64,000 nt of DNA, taken from Bradyrhizobium sp. CCBAU 51765 (GTDB taxonomy: Bacteria; Pseudomonadota; Alphaproteobacteria; Rhizobiales; Xanthobacteraceae). The stretch covers positions 5,879,001 through 5,943,000 of the forward strand of contig NZ_CP030038.1 in the NCBI RefSeq assembly GCF_015291725.1, given 5' to 3'. Positions 40,106 through 48,709 of the stretch are shown here, piece by piece; within the stretch, counting starts at the first letter, position 1; each line of letters opens with the position of its first letter. A program made the position numbers and the translations under genes. The notes under the pieces were generated by a model. The model did not search any database. It was not told the DNA's origin and was given only the letters and a program-made list of their open reading frames with translations.

Positions 40106-40765
40106 ATGACAGACGAGACGCCATCCGACAGCAAGCTGACGCGCACCAAGGAGAAGTGGGCGCGCGAGGGCCGGTTCCTCACCGGCAAGATCACGCGTCC
40201 GGAAGATCAGCGCCTGCCGCCCGGTCAGCACCTCACCAAGGACTGGCCGGTGCTCGATCTGGGCGTCGTACCGCCGGTCTCGCGCGAGCGCTGGCGGCTC
40301 GACGTCTACGGCGCGATCGAAACTCCCGTGTTCTGGACCTTCGACGAGTTCATTGCGCAGAAGCAGGCGCGGTTCACCTCCGATATCCACTGCGTGACGA
40401 CCTGGTCGCGCTACGACAATGAATGGGAGGGACTCGCGACGCGCGAGCTGCTCGCGGCCTGCCAGCCGCGCGAGGATGCGCGCTTCGTCGTGCTGCATTC
40501 GTATGACGGCTACACCACCAACCTCCCACTGGAAGACTTCGCCGCCGAGGACGCGCTGCTCGCCCATAGCTGGTCGGGCCAGCCCCTGAGCGAGGAGCAT
40601 GGCGGCCCGGTGCGGCTGGTGGTGCCGCATCTGTATTTCTGGAAGAGCGCCAAATGGCTCCAGGCCATCGAATTCCTGACCGAGGACGCGCCGGGCTTCT
40701 GGGAAGTCCGCGGCTATCATAACCGCGGCGATCCCTGGGCCGAACAGCGCTATTCGGGCGATTAG
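40106..40765 (+). CDS. Small cytosolic sulfite oxidase-like molybdopterin oxidoreductase
   Basis: A 219-residue protein with only the molybdopterin-binding domain of the sulfite oxidase family. The Mo-ligating cysteine lies in FTSDIHCVTTWSRYDNEWEG. PPVSRERWRLDVYGAIE is the usual entry strand, and VRLVVPHLYFWKSAKWLQAI the cofactor-contacting segment. There is no signal peptide (it starts MTDETPSDSKLTRTKEKW), no haem domain and no C-terminal dimerisation domain, so it should be a compact cytosolic reductase or oxidase closer to the MsrP/YedY catalytic core than to sulfite oxidase. It begins 3 bases after the MHS transporter gene stop. The substrate is unknown. Confidence 0.88.
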   Translation: MTDETPSDSKLTRTKEKWAREGRFLTGKITRPEDQRLPPGQHLTKDWPVLDLGVVPPVSRERWRLDVYGAIETPVFWTFDEFIAQKQARFTSDIHCVTTWSRYDNEWEGLATRELLAACQPREDARFVVLHSYDGYTTNLPLEDFAAEDALLAHSWSGQPLSEEHGGPVRLVVPHLYFWKSAKWLQAIEFLTEDAPGFWEVRGYHNRGDPWAEQRYSGD

Positions 40766-40790
40766 GCTCACGCAAGGACGAGGGAAGCCC

Positions 40791-42014
40791 ATGCCGACCG
40801 AACGCTTTCAATTCACCGGAGAAGGCGGCCATCAGCTCTCGGCCGCGCTGGAGCTGCCTGACGGCGAGGCCGCGGCGTTCGCGCTGTTCGCGCATTGCTT
40901 CACCTGCGGCAAGGACGCGCTGGCGGCCAAGCGCATTGCAGTCGCGCTCGCCGCCAAAGGCATTGCGGTGCTGCGGTTCGACTTCACCGGACTCGGCTCC
41001 AGCGAGGGCGACTTCGCCAATTCGACGTTCTCCTCCAACGTCGCCGATCTCGTGCGCGCAGCCGATCATCTGCGCAGCATCCGCAAGGCGCCGTCAGTCC
41101 TGATCGGCCACAGCCTCGGCGGTGCCGCGATCCTTGCGGCAGCAGGACAGATCCCCGAAGCCAGGGCGGTCGTGGCCATCGCGGCGCCGTCCGATCCCGC
41201 CCACGTCACGGGTCTGTTCAAGGAGCATATCGACAGGATCCGCACCGAGGGCGAGGTCGAAGTCTCGCTCGCCGGACGTCCGTTCCGGATCAGGCGTGAA
41301 TTCCTCGACGACATCGCCGAGCACGAGCTAATGAAGGACGTCACCGGCCTGCACAAGGCGCTGCTGGTGATGCATTCGCCTGTCGACGACACCGTCGGCA
41401 TCGACAATGCGACGAAGATCTTCGTTGCGGCGAAGCATCCCAAGAGCTTCGTCTCGCTCGATCATGCCGATCATCTGCTGACGAAGCCCACCGACGCGCT
41501 TTACGCGGCCGACGTGATCGCGGCCTGGGCGAGCCGTTACATTGACTCAGCACAGCCCGCAAAAGCGATGGATCTAGCCGAGGACCCGCGAAAGGTCGTG
41601 GTGCAGGAGACCCGCAAGAGCAAGTTCAACCAGATCATCACCGTCGGGCCGCATCATCTGGTGGCCGACGAGCCGGTCGCGGCCGGCGGCGCAGACGCGG
41701 GACCCGGCCCGTATGACTTCCTGCTCGCCGGTCTCGGCGCCTGTACCTCCATGACCATGCGCCTCTATGCCGACCGCAAGTCACTGCCGCTCGAGCGCGT
41801 GACCGTCACGCTGAAGCATTCCAAGATCTACGCAAAAGACTGCGAAGAATGCGAGACCCGCGACGGCATGCTCGACCAGATCGAGCGCGACATCACGATG
41901 GACGGCGCCCTCGATGCCGAGCAACGCAAGAAGCTGATGGAGATCGCCGACAAGTGCCCGGTGCATCGGACGCTGACGTCGGAGATCCGCATCGTGACGA
42001 AGGCGGTGGACTAG
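40791..42014 (+). CDS. Alpha/beta hydrolase-OsmC fusion protein
   Basis: A 407-residue two-domain protein. Residues ~1-255 form an alpha/beta hydrolase with VLIGHSLGGAAILAAAGQIP (nucleophile Ser), HSPVDDTVGIDNA (acid) and SLDHADHLLTKPTDA (His). Residues ~270-407 form an OsmC/Ohr-type domain with the paired peroxidatic cysteines in LLAGLGACTSMTMRLYADRK and EIADKCPVHRTLTSE, plus a YAKDCEECETRDG insert with two further cysteines. OsmC domains reduce organic hydroperoxides. The fusion is known in other bacteria. GAGGGAAGCCC supports ATG 40791. As the last gene of the P450-transporter-Mo cluster it may deal with peroxides or esters from that chemistry. Confidence 0.92.
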   Translation: MPTERFQFTGEGGHQLSAALELPDGEAAAFALFAHCFTCGKDALAAKRIAVALAAKGIAVLRFDFTGLGSSEGDFANSTFSSNVADLVRAADHLRSIRKAPSVLIGHSLGGAAILAAAGQIPEARAVVAIAAPSDPAHVTGLFKEHIDRIRTEGEVEVSLAGRPFRIRREFLDDIAEHELMKDVTGLHKALLVMHSPVDDTVGIDNATKIFVAAKHPKSFVSLDHADHLLTKPTDALYAADVIAAWASRYIDSAQPAKAMDLAEDPRKVVVQETRKSKFNQIITVGPHHLVADEPVAAGGADAGPGPYDFLLAGLGACTSMTMRLYADRKSLPLERVTVTLKHSKIYAKDCEECETRDGMLDQIERDITMDGALDAEQRKKLMEIADKCPVHRTLTSEIRIVTKAVD

Positions 42015-42039
42015 GCGCCTGCACTAAAACGCGATGCGA

Positions 42040-42127
42040 TTAGCATGAATCGTCATCGCGCTTTAGGTTGTTGTTTAAGCGTGATCTTTTCGGAAAACCG
42101 CTGCGCACTTTTCCGGATCATGCTTTA
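42040..42127. repeat. Intergenic repeat, family G
   Basis: Contains AAGCGTGATCTTTTCGGAAA then ACCGCTGCGCACTTTTCCGGATCATGCTT, an inverted repeat around CCGCTGCGCAC, preceded by a related half-element (GCATGAATCGTCATCGCGCT). It lies between two convergent genes, and its right end supplies the TAA stop codon of the MocR gene (42125-42127). Confidence 0.7.
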
Positions 42128-43573
42128 GAAGCACGATGCCATCGTCCGCACGGCCGCGCTGATCTCGCTCTCGCGCCACGCCGCGAAGCCGAGCAGCAGG
42201 CCGCGATCGCGGGGCCGGCCAACCGCCAGGCTCGACAGGGCGCGCGTCTCGACCCCCGCCGCAACCAGCCGCTTCACCGTCGCCTGATCAGTGCGCCCGC
42301 GCTTGAGTCGGGCGACGAGCTGGATGCCTCCAGGAGGCACTTCGACCGAGAGCGTCCCGCCGAGCTGTCGCTCCAGTTCCTCGACGAGGTGATCGCGGCG
42401 CGCGTGATAGAGCCGGCGCATCCGGCGCAGATGTGCGAGGAAATGCCCATCGGCGATGAGCTCGGAGAGTGCCTCCTGGATGTGACTCGAAGCGATCAGT
42501 CCGATGTGCCGCTGCGCGATCTCCAGGATGCTGGCCAGTGCCGGCGGCGCGACCAGATAGCCGAGCCGGATATCCGGCGTCGTCGCCTTCGAGAAGGTGC
42601 CGACATAGAACACGCGGCCATGGGTATCGAGCGCCTGCAAGGCCGGCACCGGCCGGCTGTCATAGTGGAATTCGCCGTCGTAATCGTCCTCCACGATCCA
42701 GGTCTTGCCGGGCCTGCTCAGGTTGAGAAACTCGGCGCGGCGGGCCAGCGACATCAGCCGCCCCGTCGGATGCTGATGCGAGGGCGTCATGAAGATCAGT
42801 TTTGGCGCCGCAAGGCCCGGCATCCGTTGCATACCCTCCTCGTCCAGTCCGATACCGCTCACGCGCGCGCCGGACGCCCGGAAGGCGGCCGCAGCACCGG
42901 GGTAACCGGGATCCTCGACCCAGACCTCATCGCCGGGCGTGATGATGGTCGCGGCAATCAAGGTCAACGCAGCCTGCGCGCTCGGCAGGATCATGATCTG
43001 GCCTGCGGCGGCCCGGACACCCCGGCTGGTCGCCAGATAATCCGCGAGCACCTCGCGCAGGCGCGTCCGGTTGACCGGGCCGAGCTCGCGCCTGGCTGCA
43101 CGCAGGGCACCGCGGCGCAAGCAACGCGCCCAGACCTCGTCCGGAAACTCCCTGAAATCGCCATGCCCCGGGCGCAACGGCCTCAGCGATGCCTGATAGG
43201 ACATCGGCCAGTCGGTCTGCTTGAGATTCGAGGCCCAGGGCGAAAGTCGCAACTTTCCGGAGCGTCCAGGCGCCGCAGCGGCACCCGCTCCTAGACGATC
43301 TCCGCCACCATCGACCGTGACCACCGGACGGCGGCCGTGCGATGCCGCAATATATCCCTCGGCGGCAAGCTGTTCGTACGCATAAGTGACGGTGTTGCGG
43401 GAGACGCCGAGATCGCTCGCGAGCCGACGGCTCGACGGCAGCGTACGGCCCTTCCCGAGACGGCCGCTCGCGATCAGGTCTCTAAGCTGGCTCGTCAGCT
43501 GCGTCACCAGCCCGGCGTCGTCCGTCCGTTTCAAGTCGATCAGAGCGGAGATCACCTCCTCCGAAATTGGCAT
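42125..43573 (-). CDS. MocR/PdxR-type GntR regulator with aminotransferase domain
   Basis: A 482-residue regulator: an N-terminal GntR winged helix (QLRDLIASGRLGKGRTLPSS, then RRLASDLGVSRNTVTYAYEQ) joined to a class I aminotransferase-like domain that binds PLP. The PLP lysine is in FYVGTFSKATTPDIRLGYLV, and further aminotransferase landmarks are VEDPGYPGAAAAFRASG and TWIVEDDYDGEF. ATG 43573 has TTGGAG 9-10 bases upstream; a TTG five codons earlier is also in frame. It is divergent from an EamA exporter across 82 bases with an inverted repeat, so it probably controls that exporter in response to an amino compound or PLP adduct. Confidence 0.92.
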   Translation of the reverse strand: MPISEEVISALIDLKRTDDAGLVTQLTSQLRDLIASGRLGKGRTLPSSRRLASDLGVSRNTVTYAYEQLAAEGYIAASHGRRPVVTVDGGGDRLGAGAAAAPGRSGKLRLSPWASNLKQTDWPMSYQASLRPLRPGHGDFREFPDEVWARCLRRGALRAARRELGPVNRTRLREVLADYLATSRGVRAAAGQIMILPSAQAALTLIAATIITPGDEVWVEDPGYPGAAAAFRASGARVSGIGLDEEGMQRMPGLAAPKLIFMTPSHQHPTGRLMSLARRAEFLNLSRPGKTWIVEDDYDGEFHYDSRPVPALQALDTHGRVFYVGTFSKATTPDIRLGYLVAPPALASILEIAQRHIGLIASSHIQEALSELIADGHFLAHLRRMRRLYHARRDHLVEELERQLGGTLSVEVPPGGIQLVARLKRGRTDQATVKRLVAAGVETRALSSLAVGRPRDRGLLLGFAAWRESEISAAVRTMASCF

Positions 43574-43589
43574 CTTATTATTCTCCAAT

Positions 43590-43611
43590 CTGGCGCTTTT
43601 TCAGGTGCCAG
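43590..43611. promoter_or_regulatory. Candidate MocR operator
   Basis: CTGGCGC (43590-43596) and GTGCCAG (43605-43611) form an imperfect inverted repeat (6 of 7) with 8 bases between, in the short gap between mocR and the EamA gene. Position supports control of both; the match is modest. Confidence 0.4.
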
Positions 43612-43655
43612 TAGCGATGCTATCCGGCGAACTGGACTGCTTCAAGGACTCCGAG

Positions 43656-44570
43656 ATGAACTCACTTTCACCCCGCGCGGCCGTCGGCCTTTTCCTCATC
43701 GTCGTGCTGGCCTGGGGTGTGAACTGGTCGGTGACGAAGCAACTCGTGGAATTCGTCTCGCCGCTGTGGACCGCCGCGATCCGGAGTTGGATCGCTCTGG
43801 TCGGCCTGATCGTGATCCTCGGACTGAGCAAGAATCTGGTGATCCCGGAACGACGCGATATACCCGTCATCCTCAGCGTCGCGCTGCTGCACATGACGCT
43901 GTTCTCGATCCTCGTCGCGGCGGGTCTGCGCTTCCTGCCCGCGAGCAAGGGCGTCGTGCTCGGCTACACCACCCCGCTCTGGGTCGCACTCGCCGCCCCC
44001 ATGCTCGGAAAGGGCACGCTGACCGCGCCGAAGCTTGCCGGCGCCCTGCTCGGGCTGATCGGGCTTGCCGTCATCCTGAATCCGTCCTCGATCGACTGGA
44101 CCAATTCAGGCGTCCTGCTCGGCGCCGGCATGGTCATCCTGGCCGCCATCTCCTGGGCCGCGAACATCATCTATATGCGCGCGCATCGCTGGATCGCTTC
44201 TCCGCTCCAGCTCCTGCTCTGGCAGGTGCTCGTGGCCACGGCCGTGTTGTCGACACTGGCGATGATCATCGACGGGCTGCCGCAAGTCGAGTGGTCATGG
44301 CGGCTCGTGTCGCTGTTCCTGTATTCGGGCCTGATCGGAACGGTGCTGGCCTATTGGGCGATGTCGATGGTCAACAAGAGCATCTCGGCGCTGACGACGT
44401 CGCTCGGGACCACCGCGACGCCGCTCGTCGGCATCGCCAGTGCCGCGATCCTGCTGGGTGAGCCGATCGACGCGAGCCTTGCCATCGCGGCCGGACTGAT
44501 CGTCAGCGGCATCGGCCTTGCGACGCTCGGCGACCGACTGCTGCGCGGTCAGGCCACTGCGAGGGGTTGA
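43656..44570 (+). CDS. EamA/DMT-family exporter
   Basis: A 304-residue inner-membrane transporter with ten predicted helices in two EamA halves. The first half begins AAVGLFLIVVLAWGVNWSVT with WTAAIRSWIALVGLIVILG; the second includes GVLLGAGMVILAAISWAANI and ALTTSLGTTATPLVGIASAA followed by LLGEPID, the GE motif that ends the ninth helix. ATG 43656 with AAGGA 8 bases upstream is preferred over ATG 43617. It is divergent from the MocR regulator, a common pairing for amino-acid or metabolite exporters. Its 3' end overlaps the convergent YeeE/YedE gene by 22 bases. Confidence 0.9.
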   Translation: MNSLSPRAAVGLFLIVVLAWGVNWSVTKQLVEFVSPLWTAAIRSWIALVGLIVILGLSKNLVIPERRDIPVILSVALLHMTLFSILVAAGLRFLPASKGVVLGYTTPLWVALAAPMLGKGTLTAPKLAGALLGLIGLAVILNPSSIDWTNSGVLLGAGMVILAAISWAANIIYMRAHRWIASPLQLLLWQVLVATAVLSTLAMIIDGLPQVEWSWRLVSLFLYSGLIGTVLAYWAMSMVNKSISALTTSLGTTATPLVGIASAAILLGEPIDASLAIAAGLIVSGIGLATLGDRLLRGQATARG

Positions 44571-45604
44571 ACCCGCAGCGCACCGCGCAGACCCGCCGTC
44601 GTGCCGACCAGGATGCCGGCGAGCGCCACGAACGACCCCAGCGCAAGCGTCGAGACGCCGGTGAGCCCCTGCCCGATCGAGCAGCCGAACGCCATCACGC
44701 CGCCGATGCCCATCAGCGCCGCGCCGCTGCCCGAGCGCAGCATGTGACGCGGTGAGGAATAGCCTTCGAGCTTGAACCGGCCCGTAGCGAGCGCCGTCAC
44801 CAGACTGCCGGCGAAGACGCCGGCCACCGTCGCGATGCCGAAATTCAGCGTAAGACCGGTCGAGAGCATGGCGTACTGCAGAGTATCCGCGATCGGCGCA
44901 ATGAAGGTGAGCGAGGTCACCGGGACGGGGTTGAAGTCGTCGGCGCCGAGACAGTCGGTGACATACCAACCGCCGGCGACGAGCAGGCCCACGACGACAC
45001 CTGCCGAGATCTGACCTGGCGAACGGCGAAACGCCGGGTGCGCGAAGGCGAACAGCATCAGCCCGACGACCGTCGCGGCGGCGGCAAGCGCGCGTGAAAG
45101 CGATTCCGTGACACCGAGCATCACCAGCACGGACGGCAGCGAATTTGCGCTGACAGTCGTTTGTGAGGCCTGGACCAGCGCGATACGCGCCGGCGCGATC
45201 AGGCCCTTCAGCGTCATCTGCGCGGCAATGGCGAGCACGATCACGACGACGAAGGAACGGAGATTGCCGCGGCCGAGCAGGACCAGCGCCCGCGAGCCGC
45301 AGCCGTTCGACAGCACCATGCCGTAGCCGAACAGCAGGCCGCCGAGGAAGAGCACAGGCACTGAGAATGACTGCTGCAGATAGATCGACTTGCCGAGATC
45401 GACCATGCCGTTGCCGGCAAGGAGCTGGCTCGCAGCGATCGCAACGGCGATCGCCAGCGCATAACTCCGCACCAGCCGCCCGTCTCCCTCCGCCAGAAGG
45501 CCGCGCATGCTGCTCATCAGGCAGAAACCGCTGAGCAAGCCGACGGCGCCGTAGACGAGCCCGATGACGAGACCGGCGAGGATGACGAACTGGGCGGCTT
45601 CCAT
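44549..45604 (-). CDS. YeeE/YedE family (sulfur compound) transporter
   Basis: A 351-residue polytopic membrane protein of the YeeE/YedE (TsuA) family, whose studied members import thiosulfate. Conserved cysteines in small loops mark it: LLSGFCLMSSMRGLLAEGDG, GYGMVLSNGCGSRALVLLGR, and MAFGCSIGQGLTGVSTLALG. These GCGSR and GCxIGQGL(T/S)G motifs form the substrate path. It is a full-length single-chain form, with no adjacent TusA-like sulfur carrier gene, which often accompanies it. It is a single gene; the tail overlaps the convergent EamA gene by 22 bases. Confidence 0.88.
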   Translation of the reverse strand: MEAAQFVILAGLVIGLVYGAVGLLSGFCLMSSMRGLLAEGDGRLVRSYALAIAVAIAASQLLAGNGMVDLGKSIYLQQSFSVPVLFLGGLLFGYGMVLSNGCGSRALVLLGRGNLRSFVVVIVLAIAAQMTLKGLIAPARIALVQASQTTVSANSLPSVLVMLGVTESLSRALAAAATVVGLMLFAFAHPAFRRSPGQISAGVVVGLLVAGGWYVTDCLGADDFNPVPVTSLTFIAPIADTLQYAMLSTGLTLNFGIATVAGVFAGSLVTALATGRFKLEGYSSPRHMLRSGSGAALMGIGGVMAFGCSIGQGLTGVSTLALGSFVALAGILVGTTAGLRGALRVQPLAVA

Positions 45605-45634
45605 CGATTGTTCTCAGATCTCTCGACGTTCTCC

Positions 45635-45713
45635 GTCATTGCTAGCGCAGCGAAGCAATCCAGAAATGCATCCGCGGAGACCGGCTGGATTGCTTCGCTG
45701 CGCTCGCAATGAC
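45635..45713. repeat. Intergenic palindromic repeat, family B (copy 2)
   Basis: GTCATTGCTAGCGCAGCGAA then GCAATCCAG, a short centre, and CTGGATTGCTTCGCTGCGCT then CGCAATGAC: almost perfect arms. It lies between the start of the YeeE/YedE gene and the end of the quinone oxidoreductase gene, both on the minus strand. Confidence 0.85.
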
Positions 45714-45719
45714 GATTTG

Positions 45720-46724
45720 CTACGGCTTCAGGATGACCCGGTCGCGCGAGGAGCCGGCGACGGCGACATAGGCTTCCCTGGCACGCTCAAGCGGATAGAT
45801 CGCATTCGCCCTGATCGGAAACGGCTTCAGATGTCCGCTCGCAAAGCCCGGACCAAGGTCGCGCAGCACCGCGCCCGTCGCGGCCGAGGATAGACCCAGC
45901 GTGTCGATGCCGACATAGGTGTGCTGCCCCCGATAGAATTCGAGGATGTTGAACTGCACGATGCGGTCGATCGCGGCGATCAGGATCTGGCGGCCGCGCA
46001 GCGCAAGCGATTTGTGCGCGGCCTGGAAGTAGGGATCGCCGACGGTGTTGAAGACGATGTCGGCGCCCTTCCCGCCGGTCAATTCGCGCACGCGTGTGGC
46101 AACGTCAATGGCAGAGGCGTCGATCACCTCCACCGGCACGCTGCTATGCCCCTCATAGGCTTCCGTCCTGCGCACCACGCCGATGACGCGCGCGCCCTGC
46201 CAGGTCGCGATCTGAACCGCGGCCTGTCCGACCTTGCCGTTGACGCCGAACACCAGCACGGTCTCGCCGCTCTTCGGCACGCCTGCGCGGCGAAAGCCTT
46301 CCATCGCGGTGACGAAGGGGACGCCGATGCCGGCGGCCGCCTCCCAGGACACGGTCTTCGGTTTCTCAACGACGGCGTCAGCCTCGACCACGAGATGGGA
46401 GGCATGGGTGCCGTCACGACGGATACCGAGATCACCGGACGAGCCGAACACTTCGCGTCCGACCGTACCCGCCGGCCCGTCGATCACCACGCCGGCGTAG
46501 TCGCGGCCGGGAGTCCGGGGAAACACGGCATAGGGCATCAGCCCCGTCGCAGCCTTGATGTCGGATGGATTGACGGCTGCGGCCTTAACCTCGATCAGAA
46601 CATCGCTCGGACCGCGCTCGAGTGTCAGGCGCTCCACGACTGGCGCAAGCGCGGCAGCGTTTTCAGCCTTTGAGACAAGACGCACACAGCGCGCTTCGAC
46701 GGTTTTGGCATCGGCTGTCGACAT
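45720..46724 (-). CDS. Zinc-free quinone oxidoreductase-like MDR protein
   Basis: A 334-residue medium-chain dehydrogenase/reductase. VLIEVKAAAVNPSDIKAATG and FPRTPGRDYAGVVIDGPAG give the N-terminal catalytic domain, and ETVLVFGVNGKVGQAAVQIA the NADPH-binding motif. The zinc ligands of alcohol dehydrogenases are absent, so it belongs with quinone oxidoreductases and enoyl reductases. Its start at 46724 directly abuts a terminator-like hairpin that follows paaK, and there is no clear ribosome site, so the true start may be internal. Being downstream of the phenylacetate genes on the same strand, it might receive read-through, but it is not a known paa gene. Confidence 0.85.
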   Translation of the reverse strand: MSTADAKTVEARCVRLVSKAENAAALAPVVERLTLERGPSDVLIEVKAAAVNPSDIKAATGLMPYAVFPRTPGRDYAGVVIDGPAGTVGREVFGSSGDLGIRRDGTHASHLVVEADAVVEKPKTVSWEAAAGIGVPFVTAMEGFRRAGVPKSGETVLVFGVNGKVGQAAVQIATWQGARVIGVVRRTEAYEGHSSVPVEVIDASAIDVATRVRELTGGKGADIVFNTVGDPYFQAAHKSLALRGRQILIAAIDRIVQFNILEFYRGQHTYVGIDTLGLSSAATGAVLRDLGPGFASGHLKPFPIRANAIYPLERAREAYVAVAGSSRDRVILKP

Positions 46725-46749
46725 GAAAAGACCCGCGATTTCTCGCGGG
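46725..46749 (-). terminator. Intrinsic terminator after paaK
   Basis: On the minus strand CCCGCGA (46743-46749), loop GAAA, TCGCGGG (46732-46738), then TCTTTTC (46725-46731): a 7-bp GC stem with a GNRA tetraloop and a T-rich tail, 40 bases after the paaK stop. It ends exactly at the ATG of the next gene, so it could also act on that gene's translation. Confidence 0.7.
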
Positions 46750-46788
46750 CCTTGTCGCCCCTGGGCGCGGTCAAGTCAATCCATCCCG

Positions 46789-48120
46789 TCAGTCCTTGGG
46801 GCGCTTGTCGTACAGCCGCCTGGCCTTGCCGAGCGAACGTTCCAGCGTGGCGGGCGCGACCACCTGGACCCTGGAGCTGATCCCGATCGTGTTCTTGATG
46901 TGGGTCGATATCCGGTCCGCATGGTCGAGCAGACCACGGCCGTCCCAGCTCTCGGGCCGCGCCTCCGCGATGATCGTCAGTTCGTCCATACGGCCTTCGC
47001 GAGTCAGTTCCAGGATGAAGTGCCCGCCGCACCAGTCGGTCGCGAGCAACACCTCCTCGATCTGGGTCGGAAACAGGTTGACGCCGCGCAGGATGATCAT
47101 GTCGTCGGAGCGGCCGGTCACCTTCTCCATCCGCCGCATGCCGGGCCGCGCCGTGCCCGGCAGCAGTCGCGTCAAATCGCGGGTGCGATAGCGGATCACC
47201 GGAAAGGCTTCCTTGGTGAGCGAGGTGAACACCAGCTCGCCCTTCTCCCCATCCGGAAGCACCGCACCGGTCTCGGGGTCTATCACTTCGGGGTAGAAGT
47301 GGTCCTCCCAGATGTGCAGGCCGTCCTTGGTCTCGATGCATTCCTGCGCGACGCCGGGGCCGATCACCTCGGAGAGACCGTAGATGTCGGTCGCGTCCAT
47401 GTCGAAGGCGTCCTCGATCTCGCCGCGCATCGCATTGGTCCAGGGCTCGGCGCCGAAGATGCCGACCTTGAGCGAGCTCTGGCGCGGGTCGAGCTTCTGG
47501 CGCTTGAACTCGTCGAGGATCGCGAGCATGTAGCTCGGGGTCACCGTGATGATGTCAGGACGGAAGTCGTTGATGAGCTGCACCTGCCGCTCGGTCATGC
47601 CGCCGGAGATCGGCACCACGGTGCAGCCGAGCCTCTCGGCGCCGTAATGCACTCCCAAGCCGCCGGTGAAGAGCCCGTAGCCATAGGCATTGTGGATGAT
47701 CATGCCGGTGCGGCCGCCGGCGGCACGGATCGAGCGCGCCATCACCTCCGACCAGGTGTCGATATCGCGCTGCGTATAACCGACCACGATGGGCTTGCCC
47801 GTGGTGCCGGACGAGGCATGCACGCGCACCAGCTTTTCGCGCGGCACGGCGAACATGTCGAACGGATAGTTGTCGCGCAAATCGGTCTTCACCGTGAACG
47901 GAAATTTCGCGAGATCGGACAGTTCACGAAAGTCGGACGGGTGCACGCCGGCCTTGTCGAAGGCCTTGCGATAATGCGCGACGTTGTCATAGGCGTGCTT
48001 CAGCGACCAGGCCAGCCGCTGCTTCTGCAGCGCCATGATCTCGTCGCGCGAGGCGCGCTCACGTGCGTCCATCTCGGCGCTATAGCTACTGGCACCTTCC
48101 TTGAGCCTCGTCAGAGCCAT
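46789..48120 (-). CDS. paaK: Phenylacetate-CoA ligase
   Basis: A 443-residue AMP-forming ligase that activates phenylacetate with CoA and ATP, the entry step of the aerobic phenylacetyl-CoA pathway. ATP-binding is in RVHASSGTTGKPIVVGYT, the adenylate loop in ATDIYGLSEVIGPGVAQECI, and the hinge and C-terminal catalytic Lys region in GRSDDMIILRGVNLFPTQIE and ERSLGKARRLYDKRP. Length is normal (E. coli 437). ATG 48120 has GGGGAAACGAGG before it; the open frame upstream reaches into paaI and is not used. It is last in the paa series and is followed by an intrinsic terminator. Confidence 0.95.
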   Translation of the reverse strand: MALTRLKEGASSYSAEMDARERASRDEIMALQKQRLAWSLKHAYDNVAHYRKAFDKAGVHPSDFRELSDLAKFPFTVKTDLRDNYPFDMFAVPREKLVRVHASSGTTGKPIVVGYTQRDIDTWSEVMARSIRAAGGRTGMIIHNAYGYGLFTGGLGVHYGAERLGCTVVPISGGMTERQVQLINDFRPDIITVTPSYMLAILDEFKRQKLDPRQSSLKVGIFGAEPWTNAMRGEIEDAFDMDATDIYGLSEVIGPGVAQECIETKDGLHIWEDHFYPEVIDPETGAVLPDGEKGELVFTSLTKEAFPVIRYRTRDLTRLLPGTARPGMRRMEKVTGRSDDMIILRGVNLFPTQIEEVLLATDWCGGHFILELTREGRMDELTIIAEARPESWDGRGLLDHADRISTHIKNTIGISSRVQVVAPATLERSLGKARRLYDKRPKD

Positions 48121-48158
48121 CCTCGTTTCCCCACATTGGTTTGTTCTTTTCTTTGGTC

Positions 48159-48608
48159 TTATTGATCTGGCGCCGGCAGCCATGTGCCGGGAACGACACG
48201 CGAATGCCCGCGGAATTCCGCGATGACGGCGGTGCCGGCAGTGACACGCACATCATAGATGCCGGAACGGCCGCCACGAGTGACTTCCCGTGCCTTTGCA
48301 ATGAGGCGGTCGCCGAGCTTGCCCGGCTTGATGAAGGTGATCTGTCCCTGCGCCGCGACAACGCGCTCGTTGTGCGAGTTGCAGGCGAACGCGAAGGCGG
48401 AGTCGGCGAGGGTGAAGATGAAGCCGCCATGGGCGATGCGCTGGCCGTTGACCATGTCCGGCCGCACCGTCATCGCAAGCGTTGCGAAGCCAGGGCCGAT
48501 CTCCACGATCTCCATCCCGAGACCCTTGGACGCATCGTCCTCCGCCCACATCGCGTCAGCGCAGGCACGGGCAATATCCTCGGGCGACAGGGCGGCTTTG
48601 ACGTTCAC
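48159..48608 (-). CDS. paaI: Hydroxyphenylacetyl-CoA thioesterase
   Basis: A 149-residue hotdog-fold thioesterase that releases CoA from dead-end ring-hydroxylated phenylacetyl-CoA, protecting the CoA pool. The active-site helix is MVNGQRIAHGGFIFTLADSA (HGG and the catalytic Asp), and ALSPEDIARACADAMWAEDD is the usual PaaI N-terminus. I choose the GTG at 48608 (GGAGAAGCGC upstream, family-length product); a TTG at 48659 would add 17 residues but has no ribosome site. It lies 38 bases before paaK and 101 bases after paaE on the minus strand. Confidence 0.92.
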   Translation of the reverse strand: MNVKAALSPEDIARACADAMWAEDDASKGLGMEIVEIGPGFATLAMTVRPDMVNGQRIAHGGFIFTLADSAFAFACNSHNERVVAAQGQITFIKPGKLGDRLIAKAREVTRGGRSGIYDVRVTAGTAVIAEFRGHSRVVPGTWLPAPDQ

Positions 48609-48709
48609 GCGCTTCTCCGGGCCAGATGCTTGCACATGATGTTCTGCTGGTTGGCTCAAGCTGTCAAATAATGCGACGCATTTGCATTCATGGGGTCTGA
48701 TCTGCCCGA

